A DNA stretch of 64,000 nucleotides from Limimonas halophila. GTDB taxonomy: Bacteria; Pseudomonadota; Alphaproteobacteria; Kiloniellales; Rhodovibrionaceae. Positions 1 to 7,067 of the stretch are shown piece after piece (position 1 is the first letter of the stretch; every line of letters starts with the position of its first letter). Location of the stretch: assembly GCF_900100655.1 (NCBI RefSeq), contig NZ_FNCE01000001.1:569252-633251 (forward strand). Reading direction: 5' to 3'. The notes beneath the pieces are model-generated. The model was not told where the DNA came from. It did not search any database and saw only the letters and a program-made list of their open reading frames with translations. The translations under genes were made by a program, and so were the position numbers.

Positions 1-85
1 CCCGCAGCGGATGATCCAACGGCACCCGTTGTTCCAGATCCACGTAGCTGAACAACGCCCCGGACCGGCTGTCGTCTCCGCGCAT
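1..85 (-). CDS. Transposase N-terminus, IS5/IS1182-like (partial, runs off window)
   Basis: The reverse strand from 85 to the window edge reads 28 codons from an ATG. It contains the stretch SGALFSYVDLEQRVPLDHPLR, which I recognise as the N-terminus of IS5/IS1182-type (DUF772) DDE transposases. The remainder, with the catalytic domain, lies outside the window, so intactness cannot be judged. It fits the accessory nature of the left half of the window. The family name rests on a short stretch only. Confidence 0.7.
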   Translation of the reverse strand, partial: MRGDDSRSGALFSYVDLEQRVPLDHPLR

Positions 86-195
86 GACGTGTCCCCCTAT
101 GACCCCTGCTGACCCTAGGGAATCACGCCTAACCCGCATCGTCAGTACGGATTTTAAAGCAAACTGTTAATAGATCACAAAACAGGTTCTGCACC

Positions 196-648
196 ATGAT
201 TCCAAAATACCATGACTCAGATCGAAATTTTATAGCAATGACAACCGTTTATTCCGCAAATGTCTATTCGCTTTTCCACGCTGAAGTCGATGTAATCGGC
301 GACAATGCCGAGGGTGCAATCGCCGACAACAACACTGGAATGCTCATCGAAGAGATGAGTAAGTACGTTGGGGCCGAAAAGAGCCTGTTGCTCGACTGGC
401 AGTACGAGGATGGCTGTATGCAGCTTCAGCCCGTCAAAGTTCCCGAAGACTACGAGGCTCCTGGCTTCTCGCAGATCGTCAGCTCGAACCAAGCGTCCAA
501 GGCCGAAATCGAAGCGGCCCACGATCTCTATGGAGAGGACGGCGACTTCGAGGTGAACGTGGACAACAACGCGCAGCGCAGCGAAGCCGACGACGCTGTA
601 TGGGTTCAAGTCTGGGTACGCGTTCCAAACGACCATATCCGCGCCTGA
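196..648 (+). CDS. Hypothetical acidic protein
   Basis: A 150-residue frame starting MIPKYHDSDRN and ending VRVPNDHIRA. It is clearly acidic (many Asp/Glu, few Lys/Arg), with no signal peptide or membrane segment. I do not recognise the family. I prefer it to the overlapping reverse-strand frame because its composition is protein-like and not arginine/proline-rich. The 110 bases upstream are relatively AT-rich and could hold a promoter. It lies between a transposase fragment and a nucleotidyltransferase gene in the accessory region. No function can be assigned. Confidence 0.5.
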   Translation: MIPKYHDSDRNFIAMTTVYSANVYSLFHAEVDVIGDNAEGAIADNNTGMLIEEMSKYVGAEKSLLLDWQYEDGCMQLQPVKVPEDYEAPGFSQIVSSNQASKAEIEAAHDLYGEDGDFEVNVDNNAQRSEADDAVWVQVWVRVPNDHIRA

Positions 649-865
649 TCCTGACGACGAGGATCGTGTGCGCTCTGCAGGCCGTGTCGTAAAACTGCCG
701 GGCCGAGCCGACAGGGGCGTGGCCCGGCATGTTCTACCACGTCCGGTCACTCGCTGATGCCAAAATCAACCGACTCCCGTGCTTCTTGGAAAGCGTGAAA
801 CGCACCTTAACTCTCGTATAATGGGTGTTCGACAATCGAGACAGCATTCGTAAAGCAGAACTTAC

Positions 866-1840
866 ATGCGCATCCCCCGGAACAGTGTGATCGCCGGTGT
901 CACCGCTTCTCGTGTGAAGAAGACAATACAGAGCATCGGCGAGCAGCGGGCCGCGAGCACCCCCGAACTGGGAAGTCGCCTCGGGCTCACAGAGCCCAAG
1001 CTGAGCCGGACGCTCCTGGACCTGGCGCGGCAACGGTTCCTTGTCTACTCCGTGCACAGCCAGGGGCAGGATTGGTGGACTGTAGGGCAGGGCGGTCTCC
1101 GCCTCGCCTCTGCCCGGATCGGGAACCCGATCACACGCGCGCAAGCTGACAGGCTGCTGGAAGGTGCTGTCGGGGCGGCCAGGGCGATCAACGCAGATGA
1201 CCGCCATGCCTACCTGGTTGAGCGTCTAGCCGTGTTTGGCAGTTATCTTCAGCGTGATGCGGACGAGCTCGGCGATCTTGATGTCGCTGTTTCCATTACC
1301 CCTAAGCCAAATCCGCCAGGACGCTCGCTGATGCGCGAAGCCAAAGACCGCTTTTCCGCGCGCTCCTGGTCCGAGCGCGTGTACGCGCCATACCGCGAGG
1401 TGCTGCAAAGCTTTCGCGCCGTTGGCCAGTCGCTGTCGCTTCATGCGCTGGAGGAGATCGCTGCACTCGGCTGCACTTACGAAGGCGTCTATGCCTACGA
1501 TGGTGAAGCGGGCCGCGAACTCGATCCCGCGGCGGTCGCCTGGCCAGACGAACAAAAGGCACTGGCCATCGAGCCGGACCCCATCATTATCCCGATGTCA
1601 CCGGCCTGCATTGCGCCCCGGCCGGCACCGCCCGCACCGACAGATCCGGACGCCGGTCGTCCCCTGCGGCCGCCCGACCGCAAGGGAGCGCCGGCAAGCC
1701 AGCTTGATCTCACCGTCCAGCACCAGTGGGTGCAGGGTTATCCCGTCTCGGAAATCCGGCAGTTCCACGCTTCCGGCCTCGACGCCTGGACGGATGACCG
1801 TCTTCGAGCCTGCATCGCCAACCTCTATGACGCACAGTGA
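866..1840 (+). CDS. Winged-helix / nucleotidyltransferase-fold protein
   Basis: 324 residues. The N-terminal ~75 residues (KKTIQSIGEQRAASTPELGSRLGLTEPKLSRTLLDLARQ, shown in part) look like a winged-helix DNA-binding domain. From residue 125 the stretch GSYLQRDADELGDLDVAV carries the GS...DxD signature of Pol-beta-type minimal nucleotidyltransferases, with Asp137 and Asp139 as likely metal ligands. The C-terminal third is proline-rich, then ends in a helical segment. Family knowledge: such HTH-NTase proteins occur as lone regulators or as parts of toxin-antitoxin loci. No co-directional partner is present; a HEPN-like gene lies convergently 191 bp away. Confidence 0.7.
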   Translation: MRIPRNSVIAGVTASRVKKTIQSIGEQRAASTPELGSRLGLTEPKLSRTLLDLARQRFLVYSVHSQGQDWWTVGQGGLRLASARIGNPITRAQADRLLEGAVGAARAINADDRHAYLVERLAVFGSYLQRDADELGDLDVAVSITPKPNPPGRSLMREAKDRFSARSWSERVYAPYREVLQSFRAVGQSLSLHALEEIAALGCTYEGVYAYDGEAGRELDPAAVAWPDEQKALAIEPDPIIIPMSPACIAPRPAPPAPTDPDAGRPLRPPDRKGAPASQLDLTVQHQWVQGYPVSEIRQFHASGLDAWTDDRLRACIANLYDAQ

Positions 1841-2031
1841 AGGCGCAGCCCCCTGCATTACCTGCTATCGGCTGGTGCGAACCCTCAGATCGCCTGTCGC
1901 CGCATCAGCTCTTAGAGATCGCAACCGGGCACCGGTTTAGCCCCGTGCCGAAAAATGGCGCGAGTAGCGGCCGCTGGACGTGGATGTCACCAGTGTGCAG
2001 CAGGCTCCGAACACTTGGCGCCAGGGCGCAC

Positions 2032-2721
2032 TCACGCTGCTGCGTTCAGCAATCCTGCAATCCCGGATTTGTCAAGCCAGCCAACCCATTTGTCCAGAAA
2101 GATCAGGTAATTCTGGAGCGACACCCGCAACACCAGACTATCAGTAGGCGAATTCGTATCGCGGTCGATTCGCCTGCTAACGAAAGCGAGCATCGCGACT
2201 TCGTTTTCTCTGGCATGCCTTCCCTCCTTGTCCAAGTATACGACGCCACCATGAGCCAGCGCGTTGCGAATGATACTTGACCACTGATTGCATGGCATTT
2301 CATTCGCGGCTTTCTCAGCTTGTTCTGTGCCCAACTCTTGAATCAATTTGAAATCAAGGCCGTGACGGAGACTGGGACTCTTATCAGAGCTGCGTTTTGC
2401 CGACGCCCAACTGTTTTTTTCGAAGAACGGAGCGTTTTGGAGCTGGCCTCCGCCTAAGCCCCTATTGATCGCGTCAGTGAGGGATTGGTCCAGGCCACGG
2501 TCATCGATGGATGTTGGGTTCCCCCTTCGGCCTGTGCGGTCAATCAGCTCGATGGGCAGCAGCACGATCGGGGTGGACATCGCAAGCACGAAGGTCGCGG
2601 TGAGTGTACCGCCATCTGGGTCTCGTGGGTCGTGGATCGTGTCGAGCTGATGCCAAAGACGGTTGATCAGGTGCAGGCAGCGCCGCGGGACATCGCGGCT
2701 GAAGTGCTCGGGCTCGGCCAT
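2032..2721 (-). CDS. HEPN-like hypothetical protein
   Basis: 229 residues starting at MAEPEHFSRD; a longer N-terminus from 2835 is arginine-rich and less likely. Residues 152-157 read RNALAH, an R-x4-H motif as in HEPN RNases, in the local context SSIIRNALAHGGVVYLD, which resembles uncharacterised HEPN-like proteins. Residues ~40-60 are hydrophobic (TATFVLAMSTPIVLLPIELI) and may be a buried helix. It is transcribed towards the nucleotidyltransferase gene. HEPN proteins often act as RNases in toxin or abortive-infection systems, but the assignment here rests on one short motif. A small gene lies just upstream on the same strand. Confidence 0.6.
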   Translation of the reverse strand: MAEPEHFSRDVPRRCLHLINRLWHQLDTIHDPRDPDGGTLTATFVLAMSTPIVLLPIELIDRTGRRGNPTSIDDRGLDQSLTDAINRGLGGGQLQNAPFFEKNSWASAKRSSDKSPSLRHGLDFKLIQELGTEQAEKAANEMPCNQWSSIIRNALAHGGVVYLDKEGRHARENEVAMLAFVSRRIDRDTNSPTDSLVLRVSLQNYLIFLDKWVGWLDKSGIAGLLNAAA

Positions 2722-2821
2722 GGCTGCAGAACCAATGCTGTATAGGGACGCGCCAGCGTTTCCTCGCTGGCCAGGCACAGCCATCCTGGGTCGCAGACAC
2801 CATCGGCGTCCATGCCGGCGT

Positions 2822-3121
2822 TCAGCTATCGGCATCCAAGCGCGTCACGTGGTGGGGAAGGAACCACTCGCGATGACCATCCTCAAAGACGAGCAACATC
2901 CTCCCACCCGCCGGACCGATCTCAGCGTGTCCGACAGCCCCGGCGCGCAGCAGCGGCACGTGGCTCGTCACGCGATACCGGCGAGCGGCCGGGGCCGCAT
3001 CGGAGGAATTCGGTTCTTCCGCCCAGCTGAGAGCGTGGGTTCCGTCAGCGTTTCGGATGAGGCTTAGCGGGTACCGCACCGTTCTGAGGTGTTTGCGGTC
3101 ACAGCAGGCTTTCAGCCCCAT
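2822..3121 (-). CDS. Small hypothetical protein
   Basis: A 99-residue frame on the same strand as, and 100 bp upstream of, the HEPN-like gene. The C-terminal segment MLLVFEDGHREWFLPHHVTR looks like a beta-strand-rich protein and not a random shadow frame. I do not recognise a family. An overlapping forward-strand frame is arginine/proline-rich and less protein-like. It may form an operon with the HEPN-like gene, or may not be a gene at all. Confidence 0.35.
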   Translation of the reverse strand: MGLKACCDRKHLRTVRYPLSLIRNADGTHALSWAEEPNSSDAAPAARRYRVTSHVPLLRAGAVGHAEIGPAGGRMLLVFEDGHREWFLPHHVTRLDADS

Positions 3122-3218
3122 CCGCAGGGGAACCTAATAGCCCCACCCGATCAGCCCAGCGGGGAGGTGAACCGCCCCGAGCTTCCCGAAGGCTTCAGGA
3201 TTTGGGAGACTGGAGCCT

Positions 3219-3551
3219 ATGGGAGCGAACACGACGAGAAAGCCGTACCCGGCGGAGCTGCGCGAGCGGGCGGTCCGCATGGTACGCGAGCAGGAGGGAG
3301 AGTACGCCTCGCGATGGGCGGCGCTCACCTCGATCGCCGGGAAGTTCGGGTGCAATCCGGAGACGCTACGTGGCTGGCTGCGCCAAGCTGACCGCGACGA
3401 TGGCGTCGCGACCGGCGTGACGACGGCACAGCGGGACCGCATGCGGGAGCTGGAGCGGGAGAATAAGGAGCTCCGCGGGGCGAACGAGATACTGCGCAAG
3501 GCGTCGGCGTATTTTGCCCAGGCGGAGCTCGACCGCCGATCCAAGTCATGA
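3219..3551 (+). CDS. IS3-family transposase OrfA
   Basis: 110 residues beginning MGANTTRKPYPAELRERAVR, the typical HTH_Tnp_1 start of IS3-family OrfA. The helix-turn-helix (residues ~30-60, with GCNPETLRGWLRQ) is followed by a leucine-zipper-like coiled coil (RMRELERENKELRGANEILR, ~75-95) used for multimerisation. It overlaps orfB by 4 bases, where a -1 programmed frameshift would normally make OrfAB. It appears intact. Confidence 0.85.
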   Translation: MGANTTRKPYPAELRERAVRMVREQEGEYASRWAALTSIAGKFGCNPETLRGWLRQADRDDGVATGVTTAQRDRMRELERENKELRGANEILRKASAYFAQAELDRRSKS

Positions 3552-4174
3552 TCGCGTTCATCGACGATCACCGCGCGGTCTACGGGCTCACACCGATCTG
3601 CTGGCAGCTGGCGATCGCTCCGTCGACCTATCATGCCCACGCGGCCCGGCGGGCCGATCCGTCCACGGCGCCGGCGCGGGTGCGGCGGGACACATGGCTA
3701 CGCGCGGAGATCCGGCGGGTCTGGGAGGAGAACTTCCAAGTCTGCGGCGTGCGCAAGGTCTGGCGGCAGCTGCTGCGCGAGGGCTTCGTGCTCGACGCGC
3801 TGGAGCAGGCGCTCCATGCCCGCCAACCGGTCTCGGGTTAGCAGACCCTCGTTCACCATAGCGATCGCGGCGTTCAATATCTGTCGCTGAAGTACACCGA
3901 ACGCCTCGCGGAGGCAGATATCCAGCCGTCGGTGGGCAGCGTCGGCGACAGCTACGACAACGCCCTCGCGGAAACCGTGATCGGGCTCTACAAGACCGAG
4001 GTGATCCGACGCCGTGGTCCGTGGCGGAGCCTGGAAGCCCTGGAGCTGATGACCCTCGAATGGGTCGATTGGTTCAACCAGCAGCGTCTCCTCGAACCGC
4101 TCGGCCACATCCCACCCGCAGAAGCCGAGGCCGACTTTTTCGAGCGAGACAATCAGGCGGCCATGGCCGCCTGA
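3548..4174 (+). pseudogene. IS3-family transposase OrfB, deleted and interrupted
   Basis: The frame starts MIAFIDDHRAVYGLTPICWQ (N-terminal HTH_21 region). After VWRQLLREG it jumps straight to the VLDALEQALHARQP segment normally found late in the integrase core, so the block with the first catalytic Asp is missing. An in-frame TAG at 3839-3841 then interrupts it. The same frame continues with LVHHSDRGVQYLS and SVGDSYDNALAETVIGLYK, the second Asp and final Glu regions, to a stop at 4174. The lost core and the stop make it non-functional. Confidence 0.85.
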
Positions 4175-4294
4175 TTGTCCAAACCCCACAGCCTCCAAGG
4201 AAGCCGGTACAGTTCAGCGTCGTGTATAGCACCCGAAGTGGATCGTCGGACCCAAGATCGCTTGCATGCGTAGAAGCCGAAGCGGTCCCCCGGC

Positions 4295-5410
4295 CTATGC
4301 GGGCGGTGAGCGCCCACTTTTGGCGATGGGCGGGAAGCTGCCCCCAGCGCCGACCGGTATGCGGGCACGGCGGATGGTCCACCGCGGATCGGGCAAGGGG
4401 CGCGGCGATGGGGCTTCGGGTGAAGGCCATGCTGCCGGATAGCGTTTCCTGGCCCGTGCGTGGCCGCTGGGGCTGATCCGGGGCTTGGGGGCTGTCATCC
4501 CAGCGCCCGGCACGCAACGGGTCTCAGCGGGCGAAAAATCGGCCCCCACGGCGATTTCCCCGGCCGGGGCATCTGCGGGCGTTGCGGCGGGTGGGTGATC
4601 GGCCGTGCCGGCATCGGCGGCGGGGTGCGCGGCAGACGGGGCCGGCGCTGGCTTGTGCCCGGTCGCGGGGGGAAGGCCCACGCGTGGTTTGGCCGGGGTG
4701 GTGGCGGGCGCTTCGGCGCCGAGGGGCAGGCCGGTGGAGGCGTCGTGGAGATCGGCGCGGAAGCCGGTGCGGGCGACGGCTTGGATGGCGCGGCGCCAGC
4801 CCTGGGAGATCATCACAGCGCCCTTCCTGGCCTGTTCGGCGGGGGTCTTGCCGAGATTGCGGGCGGCGCGGAAGTAGCCCCAGAGAAGGCCGGGCAGGCC
4901 GCCGCGGTTGTTGTCGGTGGGCTGGTTGTGCGACTTGCTTGAGGAGCGGGTGACGTGCCGGCGCTGGCCGACTTTGTTGAAGGCGGTGAGCGCGGCCGGG
5001 GTGGCTTCGATGCCCCAGACGATGTGGATGTGTGGGCTTTGCACATGCTGGCTTTGGTCGACGACGATGGCGACGTAGTCGGTGATATCGAAGCCAAGGC
5101 GCGCTAGCGCGCGCCGGATGCCGGAGATCACGTTGCGCGGATTTTCGGCTTCGCGCTCGGAGATGTCGTAGGTCGAGAAGACAAACTGGTCGATGGGCTG
5201 CGCGAGCAGGAATTCGAGGAGGAGAGCGAGCTCCTGATTGATGGTCAGGTTGCGGCCGCTCGACGGGATCTTGCCGTGGTTCGCCCGGGCAGCACGCATG
5301 GGCTTTGCGGCCTTCTCCGGGAGAAAGCGCATGGGAGGGGTCATGGACGAGCGCACAAGGGCGTGGTCGGCAGGGTAGCGGGCGCGGGTCGGTGCGGTGT
5401 GCGTTGTCAT
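4295..5410 (-). CDS. Protein with HUH-like motif (possible Rep/relaxase-type nuclease)
   Basis: 371 residues; the start could also be at M23 or M27. Residues ~55-185 look like a compact domain: FVFSTYDISEREAENPRNVI, then VAIVVDQSQHVQSPHIHIVWG with His127-Ile-His129, the two-histidine HUH motif of rolling-circle Rep proteins, relaxases and Y1 transposases. It is followed by LLWGYFRAARNLGK with Tyr179 as a possible nucleophile. The C-terminal ~140 residues are alanine/proline-rich and low complexity. It sits next to a decayed IS element in the accessory region. The HUH call is inference from one motif plus a plausible Tyr; plasmid or phage replication protein is an alternative. Confidence 0.5.
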   Translation of the reverse strand: MTTHTAPTRARYPADHALVRSSMTPPMRFLPEKAAKPMRAARANHGKIPSSGRNLTINQELALLLEFLLAQPIDQFVFSTYDISEREAENPRNVISGIRRALARLGFDITDYVAIVVDQSQHVQSPHIHIVWGIEATPAALTAFNKVGQRRHVTRSSSKSHNQPTDNNRGGLPGLLWGYFRAARNLGKTPAEQARKGAVMISQGWRRAIQAVARTGFRADLHDASTGLPLGAEAPATTPAKPRVGLPPATGHKPAPAPSAAHPAADAGTADHPPAATPADAPAGEIAVGADFSPAETRCVPGAGMTAPKPRISPSGHARARKRYPAAWPSPEAPSPRPLPDPRWTIRRARIPVGAGGSFPPIAKSGRSPPA

Positions 5411-5467
5411 GCTCGGTCCGGGTCAGTGCGCGTTGCTTGGTTCGTTCGTTCGGTCACTCAGTCGGTC

Positions 5468-5525
5468 GGCAGAGCTTCAGCCCCCATCCCTTCGGCAGAG
5501 CTTCAGTGCCCATCCCTTGGCAGAG
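5468..5525. repeat. Tandem ~25-bp repeat (2.3 copies)
   Basis: GGCAGAGCTTCAG followed by a CCCATCCCTT block occurs at 5468-5493 and again at 5494-5518. A third partial copy (GGCAGAG) starts at 5519. The copies differ by one substitution and one inserted base. No function is evident. Confidence 0.75.
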
Positions 5526-5570
5526 AGCTGAAGCAGTCCCCGTAGGGGAGGGCGGATCGAAGTCCCTCTC

Positions 5571-5605
5571 CTCCCTTCCTCCCTTCCTCCCTTCCTCCCT
5601 TCCTC
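5571..5605. repeat. Polypyrimidine microsatellite (CTCCCTTC)n
   Basis: Four perfect copies of the octamer CTCCCTTC run from 5571 to 5602, followed by a partial copy. The surrounding 60 bases are also strongly pyrimidine-rich on this strand. Such tracts vary in copy number by slippage. Confidence 0.85.
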
Positions 5606-6613
5606 TGCTCTTCCTCGGAGAGTCCTTCCTGCGAGAGAGCGAGAGAGTGGGAGGAAGGTGAGAGCGGGGCGCGAACTCGGGCTGTCTCGGTGCGACGCTT
5701 GTAAGCTCTCGCGCTTGCTATGGTTTTTCGTGGTCTGCTGAAGCGCGGCTGCAGAAAAAATATATCCTGGGGAGACGGGCTGAGGTGCCTTCGCGGCGGG
5801 TGTCGAGTGGCGCGTGATCAGCGGTCTTATCCTCTGTGGGCTGTCGTGGGGAAGCGACCGGAGCCGGAAGGGAGAACGGCACACACTGGAGCAACAGTGC
5901 CCGTCGCCTTTCGCGGTCCACTGGTTTCTGACAGACCTGTTTTCCGGATGACGTGAGAATATAATTAAGCACTGACTGGATCGAGTCAAATTTCGGCGAT
6001 ATGGGAAGCAGATTTTTTGTTTTTTCGATGATCGCATAATTGCAAGAAGAAGCGAGACCCGTAAAGAGATCGCCCTGCGCTAGACCTTTCCCATTTCCCT
6101 GTAATCGCTGCAGCGTTAAGAATTTCCCATGACTTGTTGACGGGGGTAAGAAGAAGCCAATATCGGGTAAATGCTTGCTTTTACGTTACCGCGCGCCTGC
6201 ATTTACAGGGCGCAAGGCAGGCAAGACTGCACCGCTGCACGGGAACCAGCCTGATGAAAGTAAGGCCCGTTTGGGCGGGCGGCGCCGCACATCGGCGTCG
6301 ACACAGATGCAGCTTGGCTGCACACGCTGAGGGACAGCTGCGGAAAGAGCGGGATCGCCAAGGTGGCTTTGCCGGTGCGCGATGCCTGAGAGAGCCCGTG
6401 TCCGTATATGAAGGACTGCGATCAGATCCGGGACCGCAGCAGCGTGAACGAACGCCGAACATCGATCGTTGGGCAACATGCACAGACGAGCAGGAGCAAG
6501 TCAGCGTCGATAAGTTCGCATGCACCCCGCTAGGGCCGAATGTGAGGTCGGCAGTTCACGCTGAATCGTTCCCTGAGAGGGTGGAAGTCCGGTATTCTTT
6601 CCTGTGCTAGGGG

Positions 6614-6787
6614 GGTCCTGTTCCGCCGCCTCCTGCTCGGGCGTGACGTGCGGGCTGGGCGCGGCGGCGCCGGGCTTGCCCATCAGCGCGTCGATCAGGT
6701 CGCTCCAGCCGTAGGCGCGCAGCACGGCCCGGTCGATCTCGTCGTGGATCTCCTTCGACTTGCCCGCCAGCCTGGGATCGTAGGCGT
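6614..6787 (-). pseudogene. C-terminal remnant of a DNA methyltransferase/restriction enzyme
   Basis: The reverse strand reads YDPRLAGKSKEIHDEIDRAV followed by LRAYGWSDLIDALMGK. The DxAVxxAYGW pattern is typical of the C-terminus of type IIG/MmeI-like or related class I DNA methyltransferase-restriction proteins. The frame is closed by TGA immediately upstream (about 6788-6790), and similarity ends near 6614, so only about 58 codons survive. It marks a lost restriction-modification gene beside the CRISPR-Cas locus. The exact family is uncertain. Confidence 0.55.
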
Positions 6788-6895
6788 CTCAGGGGCGGCG
6801 GCAAAAATTGGTATGGGACGCAGGTTGGTGCTCAGCCCCCCCTTTCTCCTCCGAAGTGGGCGATATTTTCGTTTAAGTTAGGGGAAAGATTTGTC

Positions 6896-6924
6896 TTGAA
6901 GATTGGTGATTTGCTTGTCAGAAT
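6896..6924 (+). promoter_or_regulatory. Putative promoter of the mini-CRISPR RNA
   Basis: TTGAAG (6896-6901) and CAGAAT (6919-6924) are separated by 17 bp, each with four of six consensus bases. Transcription would start near 6931, a few bases before the first degenerate repeat. The surrounding ~100 bp are AT-rich compared with the rest of the locus. The match to consensus is only moderate. Confidence 0.4.
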
Positions 6925-6935
6925 CATCATTATAA

Positions 6936-7011
6936 AGATTCCACTGCATAAGTGGCTGAGAAGATAGTCAGGGTTTCCTGTAGATGAGCCGCCGGATAGG
7001 CGGCGCCTTGG
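6936..7011 (+). ncRNA. CreR-like mini-CRISPR (two degenerate I-F repeats and one short pseudo-spacer)
   Basis: Pseudo-repeat 1 (6936-6963) has stem-loop CCACT-GCATA-AGTGG followed by CTGAGAAG, identical to the 8-nt crRNA 5' handle of the two large arrays. Pseudo-spacer 6964-6983 is ATAGTCAGGGTTTCCTGTAG, 20 nt against the usual 32. Pseudo-repeat 2 (6984-7011) keeps TGAGCCGCC, a 5-nt loop and GGCGGC, but its 3' end has diverged. Cas6f cleavage after each stem would give a ~48-nt RNA with handle, spacer and 3' hairpin. The pseudo-spacer partly matches a PAM-flanked site at 7046-7065 just upstream of csy1. This is the layout of CreR-type Cas-autoregulating guide RNAs. Transcription and processing are inferred. 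Confidence 0.75.
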
Positions 7012-7033
7012 CTGGCGGGGCCAGCCAAGGCGC
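7003..7033 (+). terminator. Strong 14-bp hairpin directly after the mini-CRISPR
   Basis: GCGCCTTGGCTGGC (7003-7016) pairs perfectly with GCCAGCCAAGGCGC (7020-7033) around a GGG loop. It starts on the last stem base of pseudo-repeat 2. There is no T-run after it (CGTTGCAACG follows), so it is not a textbook intrinsic terminator. It could end or protect the short RNA, or separate its transcription from the csy operon. Confidence 0.55.
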
Positions 7034-7043
7034 GTTGCAACGC

Positions 7044-7065
7044 CCATAGTAAGGGTTTTATGAAT
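7044..7065 (+). promoter_or_regulatory. Predicted Cascade target site (PAM + partial protospacer) upstream of csy1
   Basis: CC (7044-7045), the type I-F PAM, precedes ATAGTAAGGGTTTTATGAAT (7046-7065). Compared with the pseudo-spacer, positions 1-5, 7-13, 16, 17 and 19 match (15 of 20). The single mismatch within the first 13 is at position 6, which type I Cascade does not pair. Distal mismatches would favour binding without Cas2/3 cleavage. The site ends 2 bp before a -35-like TTGACT, so bound Cascade could block RNA polymerase. Confidence 0.7.
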
Positions 7066-7067
7066 AC

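Larger units (their letters stand above)
3168..4216 (+). mobile_element. IS3-family insertion sequence, internally deleted
   Basis: The left end begins TGAACCGCCCCGAGCTTCCC at 3168. The reverse complement of the right end (ending 4216) begins TGAACTGTACCGGCTTCC, and both continue with a similar GG-rich stretch (GATTTGG on the left, GGTTTGG on the right), giving imperfect terminal inverted repeats. Between them lie orfA and a damaged orfB in the usual overlapping IS3 arrangement. At 1049 bp it is shorter than typical IS3 elements because orfB lost its middle. No clear target duplication is visible (AGG on the left, GCG on the right). It is probably immobile on its own. Confidence 0.8.
5411..6605. 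other. Non-coding or decayed stretch with no supported gene
   Basis: Several frames of 60-190 codons exist here on both strands. All are arginine/serine/proline-rich or overlap each other without a recognisable domain, so I call none. It contains two low-complexity tandem repeats at its left end and, from about 5960 to 6130, a more AT-rich patch with several T-runs. It looks like degraded accessory DNA between the HUH-like gene and a restriction-enzyme remnant. Confidence 0.5.

Noticed and set aside
5477-6037. 186-codon reverse frame over the polypyrimidine repeat
   Set aside because: It encodes low-complexity RPLRGR/EEGRKGG runs produced by the microsatellite and has no recognisable core.
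6134-6610. 158-codon forward frame and overlapping reverse frames before the restriction remnant
   Set aside because: Arginine/cysteine-rich composition, several equally open competing frames, and no domain similarity.
6936-7066. Reading the mini-CRISPR as a CreTA RNA toxin-antitoxin
   Set aside because: The PAM-flanked match lies before csy1, not before a separate toxin RNA, and I see no small toxin-like reading frame with rare arginine codons at the target. Autorepression explains the data better, though CreTA is not strictly excluded.
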